Source: JABDGC01 sp964466595 (GTDB lineage Bacteria; Pseudomonadota; Gammaproteobacteria; DSM-16500). From it: a DNA stretch of 5,367 nt. The notes under the pieces were generated by a model. It was not told the DNA's origin and ran no database searches. It saw nothing but the letters and a program-made list of their open reading frames with translations. Numbering within the stretch: the first letter of the stretch is position 1; every line of letters starts with the position of its first letter. The position numbers were made by a program, and so were the translations under genes. This document shows positions 1 to 5,367 of this stretch, piece after piece. The stretch spans positions 1-5,367 of the forward strand of contig CAYXNR010000087.1 in assembly GCA_964466595.1 (NCBI GenBank). Direction: 5' to 3'.

Positions 1-900
1 CTCTATCAGCAAGCCTCAACGATCAAACCCTTTCTTGCCCTGGAAGCCGTTGACAATAAGCTTATTTCTCCCACCGATACTATTTTTGACCCCGGATGGT
101 TTATGCTGAGTAACAGTACCCATATTTTTCGTGATATGCATGCTCATGGCAGGGTAAACCTAGCCAGAGCGATTGTGACCTCCTGTGACACCTATTTTTA
201 TGAATTGGCAACGAAATTAGGCATCCGTCAGATCGACAATATTTTGCACCACTTCGGTTTTGGTGAACTCACTGGCATTGAATTGGAAGAAGAGGTGCCT
301 GGCGTGGTATCGTCTCCTGAATGGAAACGACGGGTCAAAAACCTACCCTGGTATGAAGGAGATACGATTATTTCTGCTATTGGGCAAGGCAATATGCAGG
401 CAACCCCACTCCAATTAGCAGCCGGCATTGCCATGCTTGCCAATCGGGGAAAACGCATGGCCCCTACGCTTCTTTTTAAACAGCAGGCGCCTGACAAACC
501 CGCTGAACTTCAAAAGCCGATGCTTCTCGATACCCTCGCGCTTCAGAATGAAAAAAACTGGGATATCATTATCCAAGCGATGCAAAAAGTTGTGGATTCC
601 CCAGAAGGAACAGGTCGTCGTTTTGGTCCACATGCCAACTATTCTATCGCAGCAAAAACAGGCACGGCCCAAGTGCGCTCCAAAAGACAGGATGAGGATG
701 GCATCGAAGACCAAACCAAACTACCCGAGCAATTTCGCGATCATGGTTTATTTATCGCTTTTGCTCCTGTGGAAAAACCCCAAATTGCTCTTGCGCTCAT
801 CATAGAAAATGATCGCTTAGCAGCTGTGCCTATTGCTAGGCAGATTTTGGATTACTATTTAAGCAATTCCACCCCTCCTCTAACGAGACCTAGCCCATGA
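1..900 (+). CDS. mrdA: Penicillin-binding protein 2 (peptidoglycan D,D-transpeptidase), 5'-truncated by the window edge
   Basis: The reading frame is open from base 1 and ends at TGA 898-900, giving 299 residues of the C-terminal transpeptidase domain. The transmembrane anchor and pedestal domain (roughly half of a protein of about 630 residues in E. coli) lie off the left edge. All three active-site motifs of class B PBPs are visible: SxxK as STIK (bases 16-27, acylated Ser codon 16-18), SxN/SxD as SCD (181-189) and KTG (655-663). Further PBP2 hallmarks are FDPGW, PWYEGDTI, GQGNMQATPLQLA, LRDH-like FRDHGLFIAFAP and a final RQILDYYL. The enzyme crosslinks peptidoglycan stems in the periplasm during side-wall elongation, as partner of RodA. 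The gene overlaps rodA by four bases, supporting coupled expression. An internal ATG at 103 is not the true start, because the catalytic serine lies upstream of it. Residues before the serine are QQA, where E. coli has PPG. Family assignment is very secure. Confidence 0.97.
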   Translation, partial: LYQQASTIKPFLALEAVDNKLISPTDTIFDPGWFMLSNSTHIFRDMHAHGRVNLARAIVTSCDTYFYELATKLGIRQIDNILHHFGFGELTGIELEEEVPGVVSSPEWKRRVKNLPWYEGDTIISAIGQGNMQATPLQLAAGIAMLANRGKRMAPTLLFKQQAPDKPAELQKPMLLDTLALQNEKNWDIIIQAMQKVVDSPEGTGRRFGPHANYSIAAKTGTAQVRSKRQDEDGIEDQTKLPEQFRDHGLFIAFAPVEKPQIALALIIENDRLAAVPIARQILDYYLSNSTPPLTRPSP

Positions 901-2024
901 GCTTACATAATCAACATTCTCGAAACACCAACGGTCCTCTTTTTCATCTCAGCCATTATCTCCATCTGGATATGCCACTCTTATCTGTCATGAGTTTACT
1001 GCTGCTGCTTGGCCTCTTCATTTTATACAGTGCGAGCAACCAAAGTCTTTTGATGATTGAAAAACAAGTGATGCATATTCTTTTTGCAGCGAGTCTCATG
1101 TTCCTCGTGGCTCAAATTCCACCTGTTACCTGGCAGCGCTCTGCTCCCTGGATCTATGGAATCAGCTTATTTCTTTTGATCGCTGTCTTGCCGATTGGTC
1201 ATATGGGAAAGGGTGCACAACGCTGGCTGAGCTTCAATGGCTTTCGTTTTCAACCAGCTGAATTCATGAAATTTGCTATTCCGCTTCTGCTCGCCTGGTA
1301 TTACAATAAAGTACATCTTCCGCTTTCTTTTAAATCGCTTTTTATTTCAGCACTGATTATTTTAATTCCGGTCTTATTAACTGCCAAACAACCGGATTTA
1401 ACAACGGCCATCGTGTTATTAGCCACGGGAGCCTCTGTACTTTTTTTTGCTGGTTTAAGTTTAGGCTTTCTTCTCAATATGAGCCTCCTACTTCTTACCA
1501 CCCTGCCTCTTTTGTGGTATGTCATGCATGACTATCAACGTCAGCGCGTGCTCACCTTTTTTAATCCAGAACGTGATCCTTTAAGCAAGGGCTATCACAT
1601 TATTCAATCTAAAATAGCCATTGGCTCAGGCGGTCTCTTCGGGAAGGGCTGGCTGCTGGGAACACAATCTCATTTACATTTTTTACCCGAACATACTACA
1701 GACTTCATTTTTGCTGTCTGCAGTGAGGAATTTGGCTTTACGGGAAATATCCTTTTAATCTCTTTATTTCTCTTAATTGTCTTGCGTGGCTTTTACATTG
1801 CCATCCATGCACAGGATACCTTCAGCCGTTTACTAGGCGGTAGCATTACCATGGTCTTCTTTTTTTCATTTTTTGTTAACATGGGCATGGTGACGGGCAT
1901 TTTGCCTGTTGCCGGACTGCCACTTCCCTTAATTAGTTATGGCGGTTCTTCGCTCGTCACCTCGATGGTTAGTTTTGGTATGCTCATGTCGATTAAGACA
2001 CATCGTAAATTGATTACCACTTAA
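897..2024 (+). CDS. rodA: RodA, SEDS-family peptidoglycan glycosyltransferase of the elongasome
   Basis: This 375-residue integral membrane protein is close in length to E. coli RodA (370). SEDS proteins polymerise lipid II into glycan strands together with a class B PBP, here PBP2 encoded immediately upstream. A short cytoplasmic N-terminus (about residues 1-25, with HLD just before the first helix) leads into about ten hydrophobic segments. Signatures seen are KGAQRWL (105-111), FQPAEF (118-123), KQPDLTTA (164-171), YQRQRVLTFFNPERDP (213-228), FLPEHTTDFIFAV (262-274) and LPLISYGGSS (343-352). D269 in TTDF matches the essential Asp of E. coli RodA (D262). The ATG at 897 overlaps the mrdA stop as ATGA; no clear Shine-Dalgarno is seen, so translational coupling is likely. 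The next in-frame Met (26) would remove the conserved HLD segment, so the first ATG is preferred. The last codons are repeated in diverged form just after the stop. Confidence 0.97.
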   Translation: MSLHNQHSRNTNGPLFHLSHYLHLDMPLLSVMSLLLLLGLFILYSASNQSLLMIEKQVMHILFAASLMFLVAQIPPVTWQRSAPWIYGISLFLLIAVLPIGHMGKGAQRWLSFNGFRFQPAEFMKFAIPLLLAWYYNKVHLPLSFKSLFISALIILIPVLLTAKQPDLTTAIVLLATGASVLFFAGLSLGFLLNMSLLLLTTLPLLWYVMHDYQRQRVLTFFNPERDPLSKGYHIIQSKIAIGSGGLFGKGWLLGTQSHLHFLPEHTTDFIFAVCSEEFGFTGNILLISLFLLIVLRGFYIAIHAQDTFSRLLGGSITMVFFFSFFVNMGMVTGILPVAGLPLPLISYGGSSLVTSMVSFGMLMSIKTHRKLITT

Positions 2025-2061
2025 GTAGCTAAGACAGATCGCAAATTGCTTAGGACTTAAG
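1994..2061 (+). repeat. Diverged tandem duplication of the rodA 3' end (36-base period)
   Basis: Bases 1994-2025 (end of rodA including its stop) and 2030-2061 (downstream spacer) match at 27 of 32 positions at an offset of 36 bases, by direct alignment. The period is exactly 12 codons, so the second copy stays in the rodA frame and ends in its own TAA at 2058-2060. Copy 1 reads IKTHRKLITT-stop and copy 2 reads AKTDRKLLRT-stop. It is best read as an old tandem duplication in which the upstream stop now ends RodA. It could equally be a former longer C-terminus cut short; the sequence alone does not show which copy came first. Confidence 0.8.
2020..2061 (+). other. Possible stem-loop in the rodA-mltB spacer
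   Basis: CTTAAG (2020-2025) can pair with CTTAAG (2056-2061), and CTAAG (2029-2033) with CTTAG (2049-2053). This gives an 11-pair stem with a small internal loop and a 15-base apical loop. It arises from the tandem duplication. No U-run follows (the downstream sequence is purine-rich), so it is not a classical intrinsic terminator. It might slow transcription or protect an mRNA end between the mrdA-rodA and mltB-rlpA-rseP parts, but no function is demonstrated. Confidence 0.3.
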
Positions 2062-2088
2062 GTAGAATGGAAAAAGAAAAAAAATAAT

Positions 2089-2095
2089 AAAAGGG
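2089..2095 (+). promoter_or_regulatory. Ribosome binding site of mltB
   Basis: AAAAGGG ends 10 bases before the ATG at 2106 and is a reasonable partial Shine-Dalgarno. It supports that ATG as the start, and the signal peptide begins directly from it. The preceding 2064-2090 stretch is strongly A-rich, which would keep the site unstructured. Confidence 0.55.
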
Positions 2096-2105
2096 TTAGC
2101 ATTTT

Positions 2106-3101
2106 ATGGACTGTGTTTTTAAATTAATTCTTGTTTGCTGTCTTCTTTTTTCTCCGCTTGCCTTCGCTGATTCTTTTTTCATTGCCAATCCAGATGTTAA
2201 AGCTTTTATTGAATACATGCAGCTAAGGCATCATTTTAGCAAAGAAAAATTACTGGCGCTCTTTGAGTCTGCTAAACTGCAGCCCCAGGTCATCGAAAAC
2301 ATGAAACATCCTTTGGAAAAAGAAAGCTGGAACCGCTACCAACGCATCTTTATAGAAAATGACCATATTCGGGAAGGGGTTGCCTTTCGCAAGAAATATC
2401 ACAAGGACTTGCTACAAGCTGAAAAAAAATATGGCATACCAGCCAGCATTATTATTGCTACCCTGGGCGTGGAAACCTTGTATGGCAAACGTGCAGGCAG
2501 CTATCGAGTCCTTGACTCGCTTTCCAGTCTTTCCTTTAGTGACCTGCCACGAAACCTCTTTTTTCGTAGAGAACTCGAACAATTTCTCTTATTAAGCAAA
2601 GAGCAAGGCCTCGATCCTTACAAAATTCTAGGTTCTTATGCTGGTGCGATTGGCGCTCCTCAATTCATGCCAAGCAGCTACCGTTTGTATGCCGCCAGTT
2701 TTTCTAAAAAATCTCGTATTGATCTCATTCATAACACGAGGGATGCCATTGCGAGCATCGCCAATTACTATAAAGTACATGGCTGGAAGAGTCCGCATTT
2801 TGTCGCAGTCCCTGCAAAACTAAAGGAAGAGGCTTATCTTAAGCTGCTCAACCCAGATGGCTCTCCTCGTTCCTTTTCCTCAACAAAACTAGCTAGCTAT
2901 CATATTCGGCCGGCACACAAAATTCCCAAAGGCTATCCCTTAAAATTGCTTGAATTGGATGGCCAGAAGGGAAAAGAGTACTGGCTGGTATTTTCTAATT
3001 TTGAGGTCATCAAACAATATAATACCAGTAATCTTTACGCTATGGCTGTTTATCAGCTGAGTAGAAGTATTCTGACTTATAAACAGGAGAAAAAACCTTA
3101 G
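2106..3101 (+). CDS. mltB: Lytic murein transglycosylase B (MltB/Slt35-type, GH103)
   Basis: This 331-residue exported enzyme cleaves the MurNAc-GlcNAc bond of peptidoglycan and forms 1,6-anhydro-MurNAc ends. Residues 1-21 are a Sec signal peptide with a likely signal peptidase I site after LAFA. Cys 11 and 12 are preceded by LV, not a lipobox, so unlike E. coli MltB the product should be soluble in the periplasm. The catalytic Glu is E123 in IATLGVETLYGKRAG; the family's other marks are YAGAIGAPQFMPSSY (178-192), DAIASIANYYKVHGW (213-227) and the C-terminal YNTSNLYAMAVYQLS (305-319). The gene starts 81 bases after rodA and ends one base before rlpA, so it is co-transcribed with rlpA and rseP and probably with mrdA-rodA. 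It supplies glycan cleavage next to the synthases RodA and PBP2. Length is slightly shorter than E. coli MltB (361), consistent with lack of the lipoprotein linker. Assignment is secure. Confidence 0.95.
   Translation: MDCVFKLILVCCLLFSPLAFADSFFIANPDVKAFIEYMQLRHHFSKEKLLALFESAKLQPQVIENMKHPLEKESWNRYQRIFIENDHIREGVAFRKKYHKDLLQAEKKYGIPASIIIATLGVETLYGKRAGSYRVLDSLSSLSFSDLPRNLFFRRELEQFLLLSKEQGLDPYKILGSYAGAIGAPQFMPSSYRLYAASFSKKSRIDLIHNTRDAIASIANYYKVHGWKSPHFVAVPAKLKEEAYLKLLNPDGSPRSFSSTKLASYHIRPAHKIPKGYPLKLLELDGQKGKEYWLVFSNFEVIKQYNTSNLYAMAVYQLSRSILTYKQEKKP
3085..3089 (+). promoter_or_regulatory. Ribosome binding site of rlpA, inside the end of mltB
   Basis: AGGAG lies within the last codons of mltB, 13 bases before the ATG at 3103. 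It is the strongest Shine-Dalgarno in the window. Spacing is a little long, but the site supports the chosen rlpA start and coupling to mltB, whose stop is at 3099-3101. Confidence 0.6.
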
Positions 3102-3102
3102 C

Positions 3103-3864
3103 ATGCAAAAAAACAGCCTGCTGGTTTATAGTCTCTGTCTCTTAAGCCTTTTGCTCAGCGGCTGTTGGTCAACACATAAAAAAGATGGGCCGCCGCCTTT
3201 TCCGGTGGATGTTTCTAAAATACCTGATGCTGTTCCAAAAGTAGAACCCTTTAGCAGGCTGGGGAATAAACCAAGCTATACGGTTTTTGGACGAACCTAT
3301 TATGTACTTCCCTCCCGAAGAAATTATCTAGCTGTGGGGATTGCTTCTTGGTATGGAACTAAATTTCACAAACGGAAAACCTCCAATGGAGAACGCTATG
3401 ATATGTTGGCCATGACTGCTGCTCATCGTTCTTTGCCTTTACCAACCTATGTGCAAGTCAGGAATCTTGAAAATGGCCGCCAAGTGATTGTTAAGGTGAA
3501 TGACCGCGGTCCTTTTGAAGCCCATCGCCTGATTGATCTTTCCTACGCTGCTGCAAAAAAATTAGGGATGATCAATCGCGGTACGGCGCTCGTTCAAATC
3601 AAGGCACTCGATCCTTCTTTGCCTCACAAAGGGGTGTATTTAGAAATCGGTCGATTTCGTAAACGTAGTGAGGCGACGAGAGTTCAACATCGTTTAAGCA
3701 AATTATTCATGCATCATGTCCAGATCCGGTCTCATACTCATGGCTTGCAGGTGTTCTATCAAGTTCAAATTGGTCCTTTTAAAGATAAATACTATGCGGA
3801 TAAAATTCGAAATCGTTTACAAGCTCTTGGACTCCGCTCTTCACGGGTGAGCTATGATCTTTAA
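3103..3864 (+). CDS. rlpA: RlpA-family septal-ring lytic transglycosylase lipoprotein with SPOR domain
   Basis: This 253-residue outer-membrane lipoprotein has a signal peptide (1-20) ending in the lipobox LSGC, with Cys21 to be lipidated. Residue 22 is Trp, not Asp, so Lol sorting to the outer membrane is expected. A linker follows, then the double-psi beta-barrel domain (about 77-168): GIASWYGTKFHKRKTSNGE, TAAHRSLPLPTYVQV, VKVNDRGPF and RLIDLSYAAAKKLGM. Conserved polar residues of the RlpA active site are present: E97, D100, H108 and D134. A SPOR domain (about 176-250: VYLEIGRF, FYQVQIGPFKDKYYADKIRNRL) should bind glycan strands stripped of stem peptides. In Pseudomonas aeruginosa RlpA cleaves such denuded strands at the septum, whereas the E. 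coli protein is reported inactive. Whether this one is active is inferred from the intact residues. It lies one base after mltB and overlaps rseP by 11 bases, so these three genes form one transcription unit. Confidence 0.94.
   Translation: MQKNSLLVYSLCLLSLLLSGCWSTHKKDGPPPFPVDVSKIPDAVPKVEPFSRLGNKPSYTVFGRTYYVLPSRRNYLAVGIASWYGTKFHKRKTSNGERYDMLAMTAAHRSLPLPTYVQVRNLENGRQVIVKVNDRGPFEAHRLIDLSYAAAKKLGMINRGTALVQIKALDPSLPHKGVYLEIGRFRKRSEATRVQHRLSKLFMHHVQIRSHTHGLQVFYQVQIGPFKDKYYADKIRNRLQALGLRSSRVSYDL
3845..3851 (+). promoter_or_regulatory. Likely ribosome binding site of rseP within rlpA
   Basis: GGGTGAG lies in the last codons of rlpA, two bases before the ATG at 3854. Spacing is shorter than ideal. 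Ribosomes finishing rlpA at 3864 could re-initiate at this overlapping start. The first Met also places the HExxH motif at residue 23, as in E. coli RseP (22), which supports the start. Confidence 0.45.
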
Positions 3865-5224
3865 TTTATTACTTTCTATTGTAGGAATCCTGCTGACTAT
3901 TTTAATTGTGGTTGGCGTGCATGAAGGCGCACATTTTCTAACGGCAAGACTCTTAGGAATTAAAGTATTGCGCTGCTCTATTGGCTTTGGGAAGGCCCTT
4001 TATACCTGGCGCGATAAAAAAGGAACAGAATATGTGCTCGCGCCTATTCCGCTCGGTGGATATGTGAAGTTACTGGATGAGAGCGAGGCGCCTGTTGATG
4101 AAGCAGAAAAACATCTAGCTTTTAACCGTCAGCCGCTTTATAAACGTGCTGCTGTCGTGATAGCCGGTCCGCTTGCAAACATACTGGCAGCTGTTTTACT
4201 GTATTGGCTTATTTTTCTAATTGGTTTTAAGACGGCTCTTCCTCTGATCGGAGAAGTTCTTCCTCATTCTATTTCGAGTGCGGCTAAGCTGAAACCGATG
4301 CAAGTAATTGTTAGTGTTGATGGTTATCCAACACAGAGTTGGTCTCAGGTCACCATGCGCTTGATCACGCATCTTGGCAATCAGGATAAGCTCAGAATTC
4401 AAACCAAGCCTTTTATGGCGGAAAGCAAGAACCTTCAAACTTTTATTTTAAATTTACGTGACTGGCAAATGAATGAGTTAAAACCCGATCCCTTAAGTAG
4501 TCTCGGACTCATTCCTTATGAACCAGCCATCCCACTGATCCTGGGACAAATTAAAGCAAACTCTCCTGCAGCACATTCTCCTTTAAAACCAGGTGATAAA
4601 ATTCTAGCGATCGAAGGCAAGCCGCTGAAAACCTGGGAAGAAGTCATTTTATTCATCGCGAAAAATCCAGATAAAAAGCTTGTCTTTCTTATTGACCGCG
4701 AGCATCACCAGCTGCTTTTTCCTGTGCAAGTCGGACATCAATGGAATTTACGCTTTCATAAGCAAGGTTTTCTAGGAATCGGTCCGAATTTTGAACTGCC
4801 TGATTATTTATTACAAAAGATACAATATAATTTTCTGTCTGCATTTTCTCATGCCGTTCAAGAGGTCGTCAACCTCAGTTATCTCAATCTATTATTATTT
4901 GGAAAATTAATTACTCACAAGCTATCGCTCTATAGTTTAGGTGGCCCGCTTACTATTTTTCAAACTGCCGGCTCTGCTTTTCTGTATGGTCTGCTTTCCT
5001 TCCTGGGTTTTCTTGCCTTTTTGAATGTTGCCCTCGGCATTATCAATATTTTTCCCATTCCCGGCCTAGATGGCGGTCATCTTCTCTTCCAATGCATCGA
5101 AGCCATCATCAGACGTCCCCTTTCCCTGCCCGTTCAGGTCTTTTTTTATCGCCTCGGTTTTATTTTTATCCTCTTCTTTTTAGCTCAAGCACTAACGAAT
5201 GATTTGCTGAGATTATGGAATTAA
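3854..5224 (+). CDS. rseP: RseP-type intramembrane zinc metalloprotease (site-2 protease, M50B)
   Basis: This 456-residue inner-membrane protease is close in length to E. coli RseP (450). The first membrane helix carries the zinc-binding HExxH as HEGAH (H23, E24, H27). The third zinc ligand is in the NxFPxPxLDGG motif (N398 to G408, D406, matching D402 of E. coli). Two periplasmic PDZ regions lie between: a degenerate first one (about 131-205) and a clearer second one (about 228-295, NSPAAHSPLKPGDKILAIEGKPL). The GFG motif (44-46), PLGGYVKLLDE (66-76) and AFNRQPLYKRAAVVIAGPLANI (89-110) are typical. The final helix (about 426-446) is strongly hydrophobic. In the classical pathway RseP cuts anti-sigma factor RseA after DegS, and also clears cleaved signal peptides. 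No rseA, degS, dxr or bamA is visible here; those neighbours are usual for rseP, so this copy is out of its normal place. HEGAH is a less common form of the motif but keeps every catalytic residue. It could be a paralogue, but by its domain layout it is RseP. Confidence 0.93.
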   Translation: MIFNLLLSIVGILLTILIVVGVHEGAHFLTARLLGIKVLRCSIGFGKALYTWRDKKGTEYVLAPIPLGGYVKLLDESEAPVDEAEKHLAFNRQPLYKRAAVVIAGPLANILAAVLLYWLIFLIGFKTALPLIGEVLPHSISSAAKLKPMQVIVSVDGYPTQSWSQVTMRLITHLGNQDKLRIQTKPFMAESKNLQTFILNLRDWQMNELKPDPLSSLGLIPYEPAIPLILGQIKANSPAAHSPLKPGDKILAIEGKPLKTWEEVILFIAKNPDKKLVFLIDREHHQLLFPVQVGHQWNLRFHKQGFLGIGPNFELPDYLLQKIQYNFLSAFSHAVQEVVNLSYLNLLLFGKLITHKLSLYSLGGPLTIFQTAGSAFLYGLLSFLGFLAFLNVALGIINIFPIPGLDGGHLLFQCIEAIIRRPLSLPVQVFFYRLGFIFILFFLAQALTNDLLRLWN

Positions 5225-5250
5225 TTCTGCTGTATAGGTTACGTAATTCG

Positions 5251-5283
5251 TTGATGAAGTGTATAAACTTTACGCTTCATTAA
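5251..5283 (+). terminator. Stem-loop after rseP, possible transcription end
   Basis: TTGATGAAGTGTA (5251-5263) pairs with TACGCTTCATTAA (5271-5283) over 13 pairs including two G-U wobbles, around a 7-base loop TAAACTT. It starts 26 bases after the rseP stop, where a terminator would be expected. There is no U-run after the stem, and the stem is rich in A-T pairs, so intrinsic termination would be weak. It may instead act as an mRNA 3'-end stabiliser. Confidence 0.4.
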
Positions 5284-5306
5284 GGAATATATTCATATAA
5301 ATCCGT

Positions 5307-5331
5307 TCACCCTGAGCTTGTCGAAGGGTGA
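5307..5331. repeat. Palindromic REP-like hairpin at the start of the repeat array
   Basis: TCACCCT (5307-5313) and AGGGTGA (5325-5331) are perfect inverted repeats around an 11-base loop (GAGCTTGTCGA). With the preceding CCGT, the left part reads like one arm of the dispersed intergenic palindrome of the form CCGTTCACCCT...AGGGTGAACGG, known from many proteobacterial genomes. The right arm stops matching after AGGGTGA because a second copy of the core follows. The link to a dispersed family is from memory of the core sequence and not tested here. Confidence 0.55.
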
Positions 5332-5360
5332 GCTTGTCGAAGGGTGAGCTTGTCGAAGGG
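5313..5360. repeat. Three perfect tandem copies of a 16-base unit
   Basis: The unit TGAGCTTGTCGAAGGG occurs without mismatch at 5313-5328, 5329-5344 and 5345-5360, then the sequence diverges to CGCCTCT at the window edge. There are no spacers between copies, so this is not a CRISPR array. The unit is the core of the palindrome that begins just upstream; the array looks like expansion of that core by slippage or unequal exchange. More copies or a closing arm could lie beyond the window. Confidence 0.85.
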
Positions 5361-5367
5361 CGCCTCT

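Noticed and set aside
228..714. Open frames on the minus strand within mrdA
   Set aside because: They lie wholly inside the PBP2 gene, whose frame carries all catalytic motifs, and their translations show no recognisable domain or plausible start context.
428..805. A 125-codon + strand frame within mrdA
   Set aside because: It is an out-of-frame shadow of the PBP2 transpeptidase domain with no recognisable motif.
1301..1525. Minus-strand frame rich in Lys and Arg within rodA
   Set aside because: Basic residues are what the complement of a Leu/Phe-rich membrane segment produces; no independent evidence of a gene.
2063..2068. TAGAAT as a -10 box for an mltB promoter
   Set aside because: No acceptable -35 hexamer lies 16-18 bases upstream and there is no extended -10; the region is A-rich, so a chance match is likely.
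2359..2823. Two further + strand open frames within mltB
   Set aside because: Both lie in another frame of a gene with a clear catalytic Glu motif and show no domain of their own.
4217..4438. Minus-strand frame within rseP
   Set aside because: Shadow of the PDZ-coding region with no recognisable features.
5239..5246. TTACGTAA palindrome as an operator site
   Set aside because: An 8-base palindrome alone in AT-rich spacer, with no gene start nearby inside the window, is too weak to support a binding site.
5313..5360. CRISPR array
   Set aside because: The 16-base copies abut directly with no spacers, and no cas gene is present.

Overview
The window suggests a moderately AT-rich gammaproteobacterium. 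The order mrdA-rodA-mltB-rlpA is the elongasome and cell-wall-hydrolase cluster of that class, and the proteins resemble E. coli PBP2, RodA, MltB, RlpA and RseP closely enough to be read motif by motif. Base composition and protein style would fit a Legionellales-type organism, but this is inference; no marker gene in the window settles the genus.

Layout: five genes lie on the + strand, tightly packed. Positions 1-900 hold the C-terminal half of penicillin-binding protein 2 (mrdA), which carries the complete transpeptidase active site; the N-terminal half lies outside the window. rodA (897-2024) overlaps mrdA by an ATGA. An 81-base spacer follows, holding a diverged tandem copy of the last codons of rodA. 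Then come mltB (2106-3101), rlpA (3103-3864, one base after mltB) and an rseP-type site-2 protease gene (3854-5224, overlapping rlpA by 11 bases). The last 143 bases contain no gene that I can support. They hold a 13-pair stem-loop and, at the window edge, a palindromic dispersed-repeat-like sequence whose core is expanded into three perfect 16-base tandem copies.

How the genes work together: RodA (SEDS glycosyltransferase) polymerises glycan strands and PBP2 crosslinks them during side-wall elongation. MltB and RlpA are lytic transglycosylase-family proteins that cut glycan strands; RlpA also has a SPOR domain for binding denuded glycan, typically at division sites. RseP is an inner-membrane intramembrane protease that, in the classical pathway, cleaves anti-sigma-E and remnant signal peptides. 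Its usual gammaproteobacterial place is between dxr and bamA, so finding it as the last gene of a PBP2/RodA/MltB/RlpA cluster, where dacA is often found, is the main contextual oddity.

This is largely a conserved housekeeping region. I see no evidence of a defence system, prophage, insertion sequence, RNA gene or new multi-gene system. The observations most worth a second look are the in-frame 12-codon duplication at the rodA 3' end, the position of rseP, and the 16-base repeat array at the right edge.
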